Shown piece by piece: positions 1 to 5,353 of a stretch of DNA of 7,223 bases. The translations under genes were made by a program, and so were the position numbers. The notes under the pieces are model-generated. The model made no database searches, had not been told where the DNA came from, and saw only the letters and a program-made list of their open reading frames with translations. The stretch is taken from positions 1-7,223 of the forward strand of contig USPT01000047.1 of assembly GCA_900556705.1 (NCBI GenBank). The letters are read 5' to 3'. Numbering within the stretch: the first letter of the stretch is position 1; every line of letters begins with the position of its first letter. The stretch is from an uncultured Collinsella sp. Lineage in GTDB: Bacteria > Actinomycetota > Coriobacteriia > Coriobacteriales > Coriobacteriaceae.

Positions 1-31
1 TAAACATATAAACAAACTCATCACAGATGAG
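1..31 (-). terminator. Possible intrinsic terminator or leader hairpin at the left edge
   Basis: On the minus strand, CTCATC, a TGT loop and GATGAG form a 6-bp perfect stem (plus-strand 17-31). It is followed directly by the T-rich tail TTTGTTTATATGTTTA, which runs to the window edge. This has the shape of a weak Rho-independent terminator. It could end the recA-recX transcript. Because it lies about 25 bases downstream of the start predicted for the promoter at 61-89, it could also be a leader hairpin or attenuator of the next gene. The stem is short and only half GC, so the call is tentative. Confidence 0.35.
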
Positions 32-60
32 CACATATCACAAAGCAAATGACAGTGTTT

Positions 61-89
61 ATCGTACGTTGAACCACAACAACTGTCAA
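61..89 (-). promoter_or_regulatory. Predicted sigma-70-type promoter reading out of the window
   Basis: On the minus strand there is a perfect -35 hexamer TTGACA (84-89), a spacer of exactly 17 bases (67-83), and a -10 hexamer TACGAT (61-66) that matches TATAAT at four of six positions, including the first two and last two. The predicted start is near base 54. The surrounding 150 bases are clearly more AT-rich than the coding DNA, as expected for a regulatory gap. The gene it would drive lies beyond base 1 and is not visible. In several bacteria recA-recX is followed by the ribonuclease Y gene, but nothing here shows that. Confidence 0.5.
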
Positions 90-151
90 ATAAATGGCCC
101 CAGCACGGCGGCTAAAACGCGGTGAACGGCAGGGCAACAAAGCGCATACGC

Positions 152-844
152 CTAAACTGCACATTCCTCGCGTTCGGCATCGAGACGTGCCTTAACGGCA
201 TCGGCGGCGATGTGATACGAGAAGCCCTTGCCCATCAAAAACCGAACCAGTTTTTCGAATCCGCGCGTCTCTGGAACACGACGCTTGGCGAGCAGGGCTG
301 ACGCACGCGTCAAATCGTCTTCGACGGCAAAATAATCCTCGGGATAACCGGGAATGTCATCGAGCACGACATGACGGCGCTTGAGCTCGGTCTCGATTTT
401 GCGCTGTCCCCAACCGCGCCGCTTGCGCTCCTCGATAAAGTACGAGCAAAAGCGGCTCTCGTCTAAAAAGCGATACTCGGTGGCGCGCTCGACGGCGAAA
501 TCGATCGCAGGCTGGTGAAAGCCGTAGCGAGCCAGCTTGTCACGGACCTCACCCGTCGCATGGTCGCGGCGCGATAACATCTCGGTCACCATGGTAAGTG
601 CACATTTACGCTCAATGAGCTGCACCGCCTCACGGAAGTTGTCCCAATCACAGGGAAGATCGGGGCGGTTTTTGACATACAGCCGCGCGACCCGCACGGG
701 AATCCAAATGGACCGCTCAAAACCGCCCTCAAGCTCACAATCGATATGTGCGCAAGGCTTTTTGGACGCATACCCGCTCGAGAACGAGGAGGCCGCCTTC
801 TTATCGGGAAAGACGACCGTGGCCTCGGTCACCGTATACGACAT
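152..844 (-). CDS. recX: RecX, regulator of RecA
   Basis: This 230-residue protein fits the RecX family, small all-helical proteins that bind the RecA filament and inhibit or tune its growth and its strand-exchange and co-protease activity. The RecX core covers about residues 80-225. It has the typical first repeat (ALTMVTEMLSRRDHATGEV, then KLARYGF), then the FLDESRFCSYFIEERKRRGWG segment around 126-146, whose LD-x-x-RF and G-x-G-x-x-KI pattern is the family hallmark, and a third helical repeat near 178-222. The first 75 residues are a less conserved extension. The gene starts 11 bases after the recA stop, so it is very probably co-transcribed with recA and SOS-controlled. The ATG at 844 is used because it is the first in-frame start after recA. 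It has no clear Shine-Dalgarno sequence (the preceding bases are CGGTTACGCTC), which suggests coupling to recA translation or deliberately low output. The family assignment is secure. Confidence 0.93.
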   Translation of the reverse strand: MSYTVTEATVVFPDKKAASSFSSGYASKKPCAHIDCELEGGFERSIWIPVRVARLYVKNRPDLPCDWDNFREAVQLIERKCALTMVTEMLSRRDHATGEVRDKLARYGFHQPAIDFAVERATEYRFLDESRFCSYFIEERKRRGWGQRKIETELKRRHVVLDDIPGYPEDYFAVEDDLTRASALLAKRRVPETRGFEKLVRFLMGKGFSYHIAADAVKARLDAEREECAV

Positions 845-855
845 GAGCGTAACCG

Positions 856-2004
856 CTACTCGTCGTCATCATCGAGCATGGCGGAACCATCGATGGCGTA
901 AAGCTCGTCAAACTCCTCAGGCGCAGGCTGATCGGTCAGCTCGACCTCGGACGGAGCATCGTCATCAAACTCAAGTCCGCAGGCAAGGCGGACCTTATGC
1001 TCAATCTCGTCAGCGCAATCGGGGTGTTCGCGCAGGAACGCCTTGGCGGCCTCGCGACCGTTGCCGAGCTTGTCATCGCCATAGGCAAACCAGGAGCCCA
1101 TCTTCTTGCAGATGCCGCACTCGACAGCCATGTCCAGAATCGAGCCCTCCTTAGAGATGCCCGTACCGTACATGATGTCGAACTCAGCAGAACGGAACGG
1201 AGCTGCCACCTTGTTCTTAACGACCTTGGCGCGCACGCGGTTACCGATAACCTCGTCCTTAAGCTTAATGCTGTCGATACGGCGAATGTCGATACGCACC
1301 GAAGAGAAAAACTTAAGGGCGCGGCCGCCCGTCGTAGTCTCGGGGTTGCCGAACATGACGCCGATCTTCTCACGCAGCTGATTAATGAAGATGCACGTCG
1401 TGTTGGACTTAGAAAGCGAGCCGGCGAGCTTACGGAGCGCCTGGCTCATCAGGCGAGCCTGAAGACCGACCGTAGTGTCGCCGATTTCTCCCTCGATCTC
1501 GGCACGCGGGGTCAGCGCGGCGACAGAGTCGACGACGATGGCATCGATGGCGCCGGAACGCACGAGCATGTCAACGATCTCGAGCGCCTGCTCACCCGTA
1601 TCGGGCTGGGAAATCAGTACCTCGTCGATATCCACGCCAATGCGCGCGGCATACGTGGGATCGAGCGCATGCTCGGCATCGATAAATGCCACAACGCCAC
1701 CCATTGCCTGGGCCTCTGCCAAAATCTCGAGCGAAAGCGTCGTCTTACCGGAGGACTCAGGACCGTAAATCTCGACGATACGGCCGCGCGGCACGCCGCC
1801 GATACCCAGCGCGGCATCGAGGGCCAGGGCGCCCGTGGGAATGGCCTCGACCTCGAGCTCGGGACCACCGTCGCCGTACCTCATGATGGAACCCTGGCCG
1901 AATTTCTTCTCGATCTCGGCCTTGGTGGTGGCGATCATCTCATCGCGCTCTTTACCCGTCGTGCGAGCATGAACGGTACGTACGGGACCTGAATTCTTGG
2001 CCAT
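856..2004 (-). CDS. recA: RecA recombinase
   Basis: This is full-length RecA (382 residues). It forms ATP-dependent filaments on single-stranded DNA, carries out homologous pairing and strand exchange, and triggers LexA self-cleavage in the SOS response. Visible features in order are the N-terminal helical domain (about 18-48), Walker A GPESSGKT (81-88), the catalytic-glutamate region FIDAEHALDP (E111), Walker B AIVVDS (155-160), loop L1 near EIEGEIGD (169-176), loop L2 with FGNPETTTGGRALKFF (218-233), and an acidic C-terminal tail ending DDDDE. No key residue is missing and there is no intein. The chosen start is the ATG at 2004, preceded by AGGAGG with a 7-base spacing. An in-frame TTG at 2025 would place the ribosome-binding site inside the gene and lie almost at the predicted transcript start. 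The gene has its own promoter with an embedded LexA box and is followed closely by recX. Confidence 0.98.
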   Translation of the reverse strand: MAKNSGPVRTVHARTTGKERDEMIATTKAEIEKKFGQGSIMRYGDGGPELEVEAIPTGALALDAALGIGGVPRGRIVEIYGPESSGKTTLSLEILAEAQAMGGVVAFIDAEHALDPTYAARIGVDIDEVLISQPDTGEQALEIVDMLVRSGAIDAIVVDSVAALTPRAEIEGEIGDTTVGLQARLMSQALRKLAGSLSKSNTTCIFINQLREKIGVMFGNPETTTGGRALKFFSSVRIDIRRIDSIKLKDEVIGNRVRAKVVKNKVAAPFRSAEFDIMYGTGISKEGSILDMAVECGICKKMGSWFAYGDDKLGNGREAAKAFLREHPDCADEIEHKVRLACGLEFDDDAPSEVELTDQPAPEEFDELYAIDGSAMLDDDDE

Positions 2005-2011
2005 GAATAGC

Positions 2012-2017
2012 CCTCCT
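2012..2017 (-). promoter_or_regulatory. Shine-Dalgarno sequence of recA
   Basis: On the minus strand, AGGAGG within AAGAGGAGGG lies 7 bases before the ATG at 2004. It is a near-ideal anti-16S match and decides the recA start in favour of ATG over the upstream TTG at 2025. Confidence 0.85.
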
Positions 2018-2034
2018 CTTAACAACCTGCATCG

Positions 2035-2063
2035 ATAATAAACGAACGGCTGTTCGTGGTCAA
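2035..2063 (-). promoter_or_regulatory. recA-recX promoter (sigma-70 type)
   Basis: On the minus strand, -35 TTGACC (2058-2063) and -10 TATTAT (2035-2040) are each one base from the consensus and are separated by exactly 17 bases (2041-2057). The predicted transcription start is near 2028, which gives a leader of about 24 bases before the recA ATG that includes the strong Shine-Dalgarno sequence. The spacer is almost entirely taken up by the LexA palindrome, so repressor binding would directly block RNA polymerase. This is the only convincing promoter found between pncC and recA. Confidence 0.8.
2042..2057. promoter_or_regulatory. LexA operator (SOS box) of recA
   Basis: The core CGAACGGCTGTTCG (2043-2056) has perfect inverted half-sites CGAAC and GTTCG around GGCT. 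One flanking A/T pair extends the arms to 6 bp. The half-sites and 4-base spacing match the Gram-positive and actinobacterial LexA box (CGAAC-N4-GTTCG type, as in Bacillus and mycobacteria). It sits between the -35 and -10 elements of the recA promoter, the expected place for a repressor. The window does not contain lexA. Operator function is inferred from motif and position. Confidence 0.85.
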
Positions 2064-2093
2064 CCGTTCAGGCCAATCATATGCAGGCGGTCT

Positions 2094-2155
2094 TTCCAAA
2101 ACCCAACCAAACGCCGACCAAACACTGACCAAATACTTGACCACAAAGGACCAAA
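2094..2155 (-). repeat. Six phased direct repeats (TTTGGTC-like) upstream of the recA promoter
   Basis: On the minus strand, copies of a 7-base motif occur at plus-strand positions 2149-2155 (TTTGGTC), 2139-2145 (TGTGGTC), 2127-2133 (TTTGGTC), 2116-2122 (TTTGGTC), 2105-2111 (TTTGGTT) and 2094-2100 (TTTGGAA). Start-to-start distances are 10, 12, 11, 11 and 11 bases, so all copies lie on roughly the same face of the helix. The array spans about -67 to -127 relative to the predicted recA transcript start. This is a typical place for an activator or a cooperatively binding protein, but I know of no factor with this site. No coding sequence covers the array. Confidence 0.7.
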
Positions 2156-2230
2156 TATGAACAAGGCAGGCAAAAATACATCTACAACCAGCACAAACGC
2201 TAAATTTGTCAGAGGTCCCTATCTCCACAA

Positions 2231-2254
2231 TTTAGGGGCCCTAAGGCCCCTTAA
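2231..2254 (-). terminator. Hairpin terminator candidate after pncC
   Basis: On the minus strand, seven bases after the pncC stop codon, AGGGGCC-type arms form a 7-bp GC-rich stem (2234-2240 with 2245-2251) around a 4-base TTAG loop. One mismatch and two A/T pairs extend it. The stem is strong, but the following minus-strand sequence (TAAATTGTGG) has only a poor T tract, so termination may be partial or may need Rho. Its place, between the upstream gene cluster and the recA promoter, supports the role. Confidence 0.55.
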
Positions 2255-2261
2255 AACATGT

Positions 2262-2798
2262 CTATTCCATAGAGTTGAGCACAAGGGCAATGCGCCCCAA
2301 TGCCTCCGCGACCGCATGGGCACGAACACACGAACGGTCGCCCTCATAGTGGCAGCGCACAGAGTCCACGACCGGCACGCCCCCATCGGCGGAACGATGC
2401 GCCCAGCCAATATAGAAAGTGCCCGCCGGATCGTCCTCAGTGCCACCGCCGGGGCCGGCATAACCCGTTGCGCTCACTGCAATATCGCTCTGGTACAGCT
2501 CCAGCGAACCCACCGCCATCTCGCGCGCGGTCTGATGCGACACCGCGGTATAGCGGTCGAGCGTCTCCTGCTCAACACCAAGAACACGATGCTTAATCTC
2601 ATCGCAATAGGTCACCGCACCGCCACGCAGCACCGCCGAGGCACCCGGGATATCGGCAATCGTCGAGGCGATCATACCCGCCGTCAGCGACTCAGCCGTC
2701 GAAACCGTCACGCCCCGAGCGCTCGCGCGCTCGACAATATCACGCGCCAGCTCCTCGTTATGTGCGGAAATCTGCTCAAAAGAGTCCGTCATACCCAC
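2262..2798 (-). CDS. pncC: CinA C-terminal domain protein, nicotinamide-nucleotide amidohydrolase PncC
   Basis: This 178-residue protein corresponds to the C-terminal amidohydrolase domain of CinA without the N-terminal MoCF-like domain. The family hydrolyses nicotinamide mononucleotide to nicotinic acid mononucleotide and ammonia, returning the pyridine nucleotide released by NAD-consuming reactions to NAD synthesis. Visible motifs are STAESLTAG (33-41; the family usually reads TAESCTGG), DIPGASAV followed by GGAVTY and DEIK (49-69, containing the conserved Tyr and Lys thought to act with the Ser of AES), and the glycine-rich ATGYAGPGGGT (110-120). The gene begins 6 bases after the pgsA stop. 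The start given is a GTG at 2798. An ATG two codons later (2792) is an equally possible start, and neither has a strong ribosome-binding site. The cinA-recA neighbourhood is widely conserved and gave cinA (competence-inducible) its name, but nothing here shows a role in competence. Confidence 0.9.
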   Translation of the reverse strand: MGMTDSFEQISAHNEELARDIVERASARGVTVSTAESLTAGMIASTIADIPGASAVLRGGAVTYCDEIKHRVLGVEQETLDRYTAVSHQTAREMAVGSLELYQSDIAVSATGYAGPGGGTEDDPAGTFYIGWAHRSADGGVPVVDSVRCHYEGDRSCVRAHAVAEALGRIALVLNSME

Positions 2799-2804
2799 CA
2801 GGAC

Positions 2805-3443
2805 CTAGACCGAAAAGACGATCTTGCGGCAGTTCCAGAAGTACTGGGCGCCCGAGATAACGGTCAGGACAACGGCAACGGCGTACAGGAAGCGCGACAC
2901 CGAGTAGATGCCGAGCGTCAGCGCCACCGGGCCAAGGTGCAAGCCGGCCATAGCAAAAACGCACAGGTAACCGCAAATGGAGACCATCGTGGTTGCCGTC
3001 TTGTACTTGCCGAGCTTATCGGCCGCAACGACCACACCGGCCGCACTCGCGACCATGCGAAGGGCGCTCACCAGCAGCTCGCGGAACAGGATAATGAACA
3101 CGGACCACACGGTCACCGCGCCAAAATCCAAGAACAGCAGCAGGGCCGAGAACACGAGCAGCTTATCGGCGATGGGGTCCAAGAATTTACCGAAGTCGGT
3201 GATCTCGTTGCGCGAACGCGCCAGATAACCGTCGACCTTATCGGTGCACGACAGGATCACATACAGAATGAAGGCAGCGGCGGCGAGCGGGCCGTCGAAG
3301 GTGCTCCAATCCGTACCGGCAACACTCGTGTGAGAAAGCGCCGACACGATCATGAACACCGGGATAAAGACGATGCGAACGCACGTCACGATGTTGGCGG
3401 GCGTCCAGACACTCGTCAGTTCCTTATTGCTCTCGTTAGCCAC
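2805..3443 (-). CDS. pgsA: CDP-diacylglycerol--glycerol-3-phosphate 3-phosphatidyltransferase
   Basis: This 212-residue integral membrane enzyme of the CDP-alcohol phosphatidyltransferase family most likely makes phosphatidylglycerophosphate, the first committed step to phosphatidylglycerol and cardiolipin. The catalytic signature D-x2-DG-x2-AR-x8-G-x3-D-x3-D is complete: D68, D71-G72, A75-R76, G85, D89 and D93. Several hydrophobic helices are visible (about 16-36, 51-67, 95-122, 127-142, 150-175 and 177-198), consistent with the six-helix fold. The start is a GTG at 3443. Its Shine-Dalgarno sequence AGGAGAG overlaps the rimO stop codon (TAGGAGAG), so translation of the two genes is likely coupled. 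The position next to cinA and recA, as in Bacillus, supports PgsA over other CDP-alcohol transferases, though substrate specificity cannot be proven from sequence. Confidence 0.93.
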   Translation of the reverse strand: MANESNKELTSVWTPANIVTCVRIVFIPVFMIVSALSHTSVAGTDWSTFDGPLAAAAFILYVILSCTDKVDGYLARSRNEITDFGKFLDPIADKLLVFSALLLFLDFGAVTVWSVFIILFRELLVSALRMVASAAGVVVAADKLGKYKTATTMVSICGYLCVFAMAGLHLGPVALTLGIYSVSRFLYAVAVVLTVISGAQYFWNCRKIVFSV

Positions 3444-3452
3444 GACGCTCTC

Positions 3453-4802
3453 CTACTCCACAACATGACCGATAAGCTCATAGCAGAAGCTATCGGTAAA
3501 CTCGACGGTCAGAATATCGCCCACGGACGCCTCGCTGGCGTCCAGATGCACCGCGCCATCGGAATCGGGCGCCTGGAACCAGGCATGGCCGATCAGCTCG
3601 GCGCCATCCTCGGTCTCTTCGATACCGTCGACGATCACCTGGGCGCGCTCGCCCACATGTGCGGCAGTGGCGGCAAAACCGAGCGACTCGGCCAGGTCCA
3701 TGGCCTCCTGGGCGCGCTCGAGCTTGACCTCCTCATCGACCTGACCCTCCATCTTAGCGGCCAGGCTGCCCTCCTCCTGCGAGTAGGCAAAGACGCTCGT
3801 GTAGTCAAAGCCGACGGTGTCCATAAAGTCGATAAGGTCGCGGAACTCGTCGTCGGTCTCGGTCGGGAAGCCGACCATGGCCGTGGAACGGATCACGATG
3901 CCGGGGATACGCTCACGCAGATCGCGGAACAGGTCCTCGAGCTCCTGGCGCGAACCAGAACGGCGCATGGCCTTGAGAATGCGCGCGTCGCAGTGCTGCA
4001 CGGGGATATCGATATAGGGCAGCACCTCGGGCGTATCGCGAATCGTCTCGATGAGTTCGTCAGTCATGCCCTCGGGCTGCAGATAGAGCACGCGGACCCA
4101 GACGTTGTGCGGGCGCACGGCCTCGGCGACGGCACGCAGCAGCTGCGCCAGATTGCGCGGCGAGCCATCGGCGACGTCCTCGTCGGCAAAGTCGGTACCC
4201 CAGATGCCCGTGTCCTGGCCGATCAGCACGATCTCGCGCACACCGCCGGCAACCAGGTCGCGCACCTCGGAGATGATGCTCTCGGCATTGCGCGAATGAT
4301 AGCGGCCGCGGATGTAGGGAATCATGCAGAAGCTGCAGAAGCGGTTGCAGCCATCGGAAATCTTGACGTAGGCGACAGCACCCTCGACGGTACGTTTGAC
4401 CTGCGGGATATAGGCTGCAATCTCGCGCTCGACACCCAGCACGCCATCGATGACCGCCACGATGCCGTCCTCCTCGTCGGCCTTCACAAAGGCAGCGACC
4501 TCGGGCAGCTCGTCAGGTAGGTCATCGCCATAGCGCGACGGCACGCAGCCGCACATGACGATGGGGCAAGAACGAACGCCGTCCAGAACCTCGTTGGCGA
4601 GCTCGAGCGTGGTCTCGATGCTCTCGGACGTTGCGGAGGCGAGGAACGAACATGTATTGACGATGGCGATATCGGCATCCTGCGGGTCGAATGCCTCCTC
4701 GTAGCCCGCGGCGGTCAAAAGAGAACGCATGCGGTCGGTGTCAACCTCGTTCTTAGCGCACCCGAGGGTGATGTAGAGCACGGAGCCCAACGGTGTATCC
4801 AT
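3453..4802 (-). CDS. rimO: Ribosomal protein S12 methylthiotransferase RimO
   Basis: This 449-residue radical-SAM enzyme should add a methylthio group to the conserved aspartate of ribosomal protein S12. It has the three domains of methylthiotransferases. The N-terminal UPF0004 domain has cysteines C15 (LGCAKNEVDTD), C51 (VNTCSF) and C86 (MCGCVPSRY) for one 4Fe-4S cluster. The radical-SAM domain has CxxxCxxC at C152, C156 and C159 (GCNRFCSFC). The C-terminal TRAM domain spans about 383-449. RimO rather than the tRNA enzyme MiaB is indicated by the IVLIGQDT segment, VLYLQPEGMTDEL, YIDIPVQH and AYSQEEGSLAAK, which follow the RimO pattern. The ATG at 4802 gives the expected length. An AAGGA lies about 12 bases upstream, a long spacing, so in-frame TTG or GTG codons at positions 5 and 8 cannot be excluded as starts. 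It is 27 bases downstream of the YajQ-family gene. Confidence 0.93.
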   Translation of the reverse strand: MDTPLGSVLYITLGCAKNEVDTDRMRSLLTAAGYEEAFDPQDADIAIVNTCSFLASATSESIETTLELANEVLDGVRSCPIVMCGCVPSRYGDDLPDELPEVAAFVKADEEDGIVAVIDGVLGVEREIAAYIPQVKRTVEGAVAYVKISDGCNRFCSFCMIPYIRGRYHSRNAESIISEVRDLVAGGVREIVLIGQDTGIWGTDFADEDVADGSPRNLAQLLRAVAEAVRPHNVWVRVLYLQPEGMTDELIETIRDTPEVLPYIDIPVQHCDARILKAMRRSGSRQELEDLFRDLRERIPGIVIRSTAMVGFPTETDDEFRDLIDFMDTVGFDYTSVFAYSQEEGSLAAKMEGQVDEEVKLERAQEAMDLAESLGFAATAAHVGERAQVIVDGIEETEDGAELIGHAWFQAPDSDGAVHLDASEASVGDILTVEFTDSFCYELIGHVVE

Positions 4803-4829
4803 GTTGGAGAGCGGTCCTTTCGATTGATA

Positions 4830-5327
4830 TTAGCGGTAGTTGGTGAACTGCAGCGGCTGGCCGTAGTCCTGGTCGCGCAGGAACTGGATCACGGTCTGCA
4901 ACGCGTCCTTCGAAGCAGAGGAAACACGCAGTTTGTCGGCCTCGATGGTCACCTTGACCTTGAGCTTTTGATCCTTGATGTCCTTGTTGATCTTCTTGGC
5001 GGTCGCCTGGTCGATACCCTCGACGATATGGCCGAGCACGCGCACGGTGCCGCCCGACGCCGCCTGCGGAGCATCCCACGAGACAGCCTTGAGGTCGATG
5101 CCGCGCTTGATGAGCTTGGAGCTCAACACGTCGATAATCTGTTTGGAGACAAAGTCGGCCGGGGCGTTGATCGTAAAGAGCTTGTCGCCCTTCGAAAGCT
5201 CGATCGTGGCGCCAGAATCCTTAAGGTCATAGCGCTGGGAAATCTCGCGCGTGGTCTGCTGGAAGGCGTTGTCGACCTCTTGCATGTTGACCTCGGACAC
5301 GACGTCGAAGCTGGAATCTTTAGCCAT
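4830..5327 (-). CDS. YajQ-family nucleotide-binding protein
   Basis: This 165-residue protein matches the YajQ/UPF0234 family over its whole length, the usual size for the family. The hallmark N-terminus SFDVVSEVNMQEVDNAFQQ (6-24) and the RYDLK segment (32-36) are present, followed by the KRGIDLKAVSW stretch (74-84) and the second half with KKINKDIKDQKLKVKVTIE (111-129). The family folds as two ferredoxin-like (RRM-like) domains. Members have been reported to bind nucleotides or tRNA, and a Xanthomonas member binds cyclic di-GMP and acts with a transcription factor. The role in this organism is unknown. The ATG is preceded by AAGGA at a good distance. The gene lies 26 bases after the RodZ-like gene and just before rimO, within the same apparent operon. 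Confidence 0.92.
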   Translation of the reverse strand: MAKDSSFDVVSEVNMQEVDNAFQQTTREISQRYDLKDSGATIELSKGDKLFTINAPADFVSKQIIDVLSSKLIKRGIDLKAVSWDAPQAASGGTVRVLGHIVEGIDQATAKKINKDIKDQKLKVKVTIEADKLRVSSASKDALQTVIQFLRDQDYGQPLQFTNYR

Positions 5328-5353
5328 GATGTTTCCTTTCGCGTACGAGCGGC

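Noticed and set aside
142..151. GCGCATACGC as a recX terminator stem
   Set aside because: Only three base pairs can form around a 4-base loop, and the tail is too short to support termination.
997..1992. A 331-codon open frame on the plus strand opposite recA
   Set aside because: It mirrors the conserved recA gene almost exactly. The translation shows no domain and there is no ribosome-binding site worth noting.
2005..2025. A seven-residue N-terminal extension of RecA from a TTG codon
   Set aside because: The extension encodes the Shine-Dalgarno region itself and starts within a few bases of the predicted transcript start. The ATG at 2004 gives the normal RecA N-terminus.
2064..2070. TGAACGG on the minus strand as a second LexA half-site
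   Set aside because: It can pair with CCGTTC of the main box only across a 14-base spacer, which does not fit a LexA dimer site.
2116..2133. TTTGGTCAGTG resembles the -35 part of the mycobacterial LexA-independent recA promoter (TTGTCAGTG type)
   Set aside because: No TAnnnT -10 element lies at the required distance, and the likeness comes from a repeat present in six copies. I therefore treat it as part of the array.
2157..4520. A 787-codon open frame on the plus strand, antisense to pncC, pgsA and most of rimO
   Set aside because: Its translation is rich in His, Arg, Gly and Asp with no recognisable domain. It is the mirror of three genes with complete catalytic motifs. Long stop-free antisense frames are common in GC-rich DNA with biased codon use.
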